NCBI GenBank assembly: GCA_958295775.1
Contig: CATQHC010000009.1
Span: forward strand, 1 to 64,000
Direction of reading: 5' to 3'
Length of the DNA stretch: 64,000 bases
Source: Chloroflexota bacterium
GTDB lineage: Bacteria > Chloroflexota > UBA11872 > VXOZ01
Part shown: positions 63,612-64,000 of the stretch, piece after piece
How the letters are laid out: each line of letters begins with the position of its first letter
Position numbering within the stretch: position 1 is the first letter of the stretch
Made by a program: the position numbers and the translations under genes
The notes under the pieces: model-generated
Told to the model about the DNA's origin: nothing
Databases searched by the model: none
What the model saw: only the letters and a program-made list of their open reading frames with translations

Positions 63612-64000
63612 TTGACCGTGCCGCCCAACGCCAACCAAGATACTGAGAACAAGCCACTCACGTCGTCATCTGATGCAGCGGAAGCTGCGCGGCTGTCGGT
63701 CCGGGAGTGGCCTGCGTCCGAACGACCTCGCGAGCGTTTGCGCGACTTGGGTCCGGCGCACCTCTCGACCGCCGAGCTTGTCGCCATTATTCTGCGCACC
63801 GGAACCCGGAAGAGTTCCGTCGTAGCGCTCGCGCAGAGGCTATTGGACGGATATGGCGGGGCCAGCGGCTTGGCCCGCACCAGCTTTCGCGAACTGACCC
63901 AGTTCCCGGGTCTCGGCGAGGCGAAAGTGGCGCAACTGAAAGCAGCGCTGGAGCTCGGCCGGCGCGCTGCCGCAGGCGCCCAACCCGAACGTCCTACTCT
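63612..64000 (+). CDS. radC: DNA repair protein RadC, N-terminal part (cut by window end)
   Basis: The visible 129 codons contain WPASERPRERLRDLGP, LSTAELVAIILRTGT, the helix-hairpin-helix-like RELTQFPGLGEAKVAQLKAA and the start of the linker, all typical of RadC/UPF0758. The C-terminal JAB/MPN-type metal domain would lie beyond position 64000. RadC proteins have an uncertain role, possibly in recombination or repair. A TTG at 63612 or GTG at 63618 is the likely start; no strong ribosome-binding site is visible, and the frame is open back to 63558. Confidence 0.85.
   Translation, partial: MTVPPNANQDTENKPLTSSSDAAEAARLSVREWPASERPRERLRDLGPAHLSTAELVAIILRTGTRKSSVVALAQRLLDGYGGASGLARTSFRELTQFPGLGEAKVAQLKAALELGRRAAAGAQPERPT

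Overview
The window is a GC-rich bacterial chromosome segment packed with metabolic genes on both strands. The gene mix points to Chloroflexota, possibly the Dehalococcoidia/SAR202 side: many Gfo/Idh/MocA oxidoreductases, an enolase-superfamily enzyme, a ferredoxin-type 2-oxoacid oxidoreductase, a succinate dehydrogenase with no membrane anchors, Tat/lipobox lipoproteins and many short intergenic palindromes. That placement is inferred from gene content; there is no rRNA gene here. The only RNA gene I can support is a tRNA-Leu(CAG).

Layout. 0.3-3.3 kb (minus): a large stand-alone N6 DNA methyltransferase with a 45-codon ORF directly upstream. 3.7-10.5 kb: a PLP decarboxylase coupled to a double-ACT protein, an HpcH/HpaI aldolase, a HerA-type ATPase carrying a repeat-derived peptide, a Gfo/Idh/MocA oxidoreductase and an aldo/keto reductase. 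10.7-22.1 kb (plus): a TCA-cycle block, sucC-sucD, a ceramidase-like enzyme, korA-korB, sdhA-sdhB-sdhE and mdh; aconitase lies apart at 49.8-52.6 kb. 22.1-26.4 kb: an LCP lipoprotein, an enolase-superfamily enzyme, a VOC protein and a metallophosphoesterase pseudogene with two in-frame stops. 26.7-32.3 kb: CoA-transferase, HAD phosphatase, thiolase, SDR and cysteine hydrolase, suggesting short-chain acyl-CoA/ketoacid metabolism. 32.6-39.6 kb: an orphan solute-binding lipoprotein, an esterase, a small heavy-metal-domain ORF interrupted by UGA next to a hairpin (possible selenoprotein), a MetE-like protein and two Gfo/Idh/MocA enzymes. 39.8-49.6 kb: a LysM lipoprotein, a split transketolase, a decayed IS110 transposase, a CPBP protease, a SufT-like protein, a divergent SDR and another oxidoreductase. 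52.8-59.4 kb (plus): a likely catabolic cluster of a TIM-barrel isomerase, a VOC protein, three Gfo/Idh/MocA enzymes (two being tandem paralogues) and a medium-chain dehydrogenase. 59.5-64 kb: an aminotransferase, an MBL-fold hydrolase, the tRNA, a recombinase-domain/GreA fusion, a zinc-ribbon membrane protein and a radC gene cut by the window edge.

How it works together. Acn, KorAB, SucCD, SdhABE and Mdh cover most of a TCA cycle whose 2-oxoglutarate step is ferredoxin-linked, so it could in principle run in either direction. The surrounding oxidoreductases, aldolase, isomerase, thiolase and CoA-transferase look like feeder pathways for sugars, polyols or organic acids, with substrates I cannot name. 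The most unusual items are the UGA-interrupted metal-binding ORF, the recombinase-domain/GreA fusion, and short palindromic repeats that have entered two coding sequences in frame.
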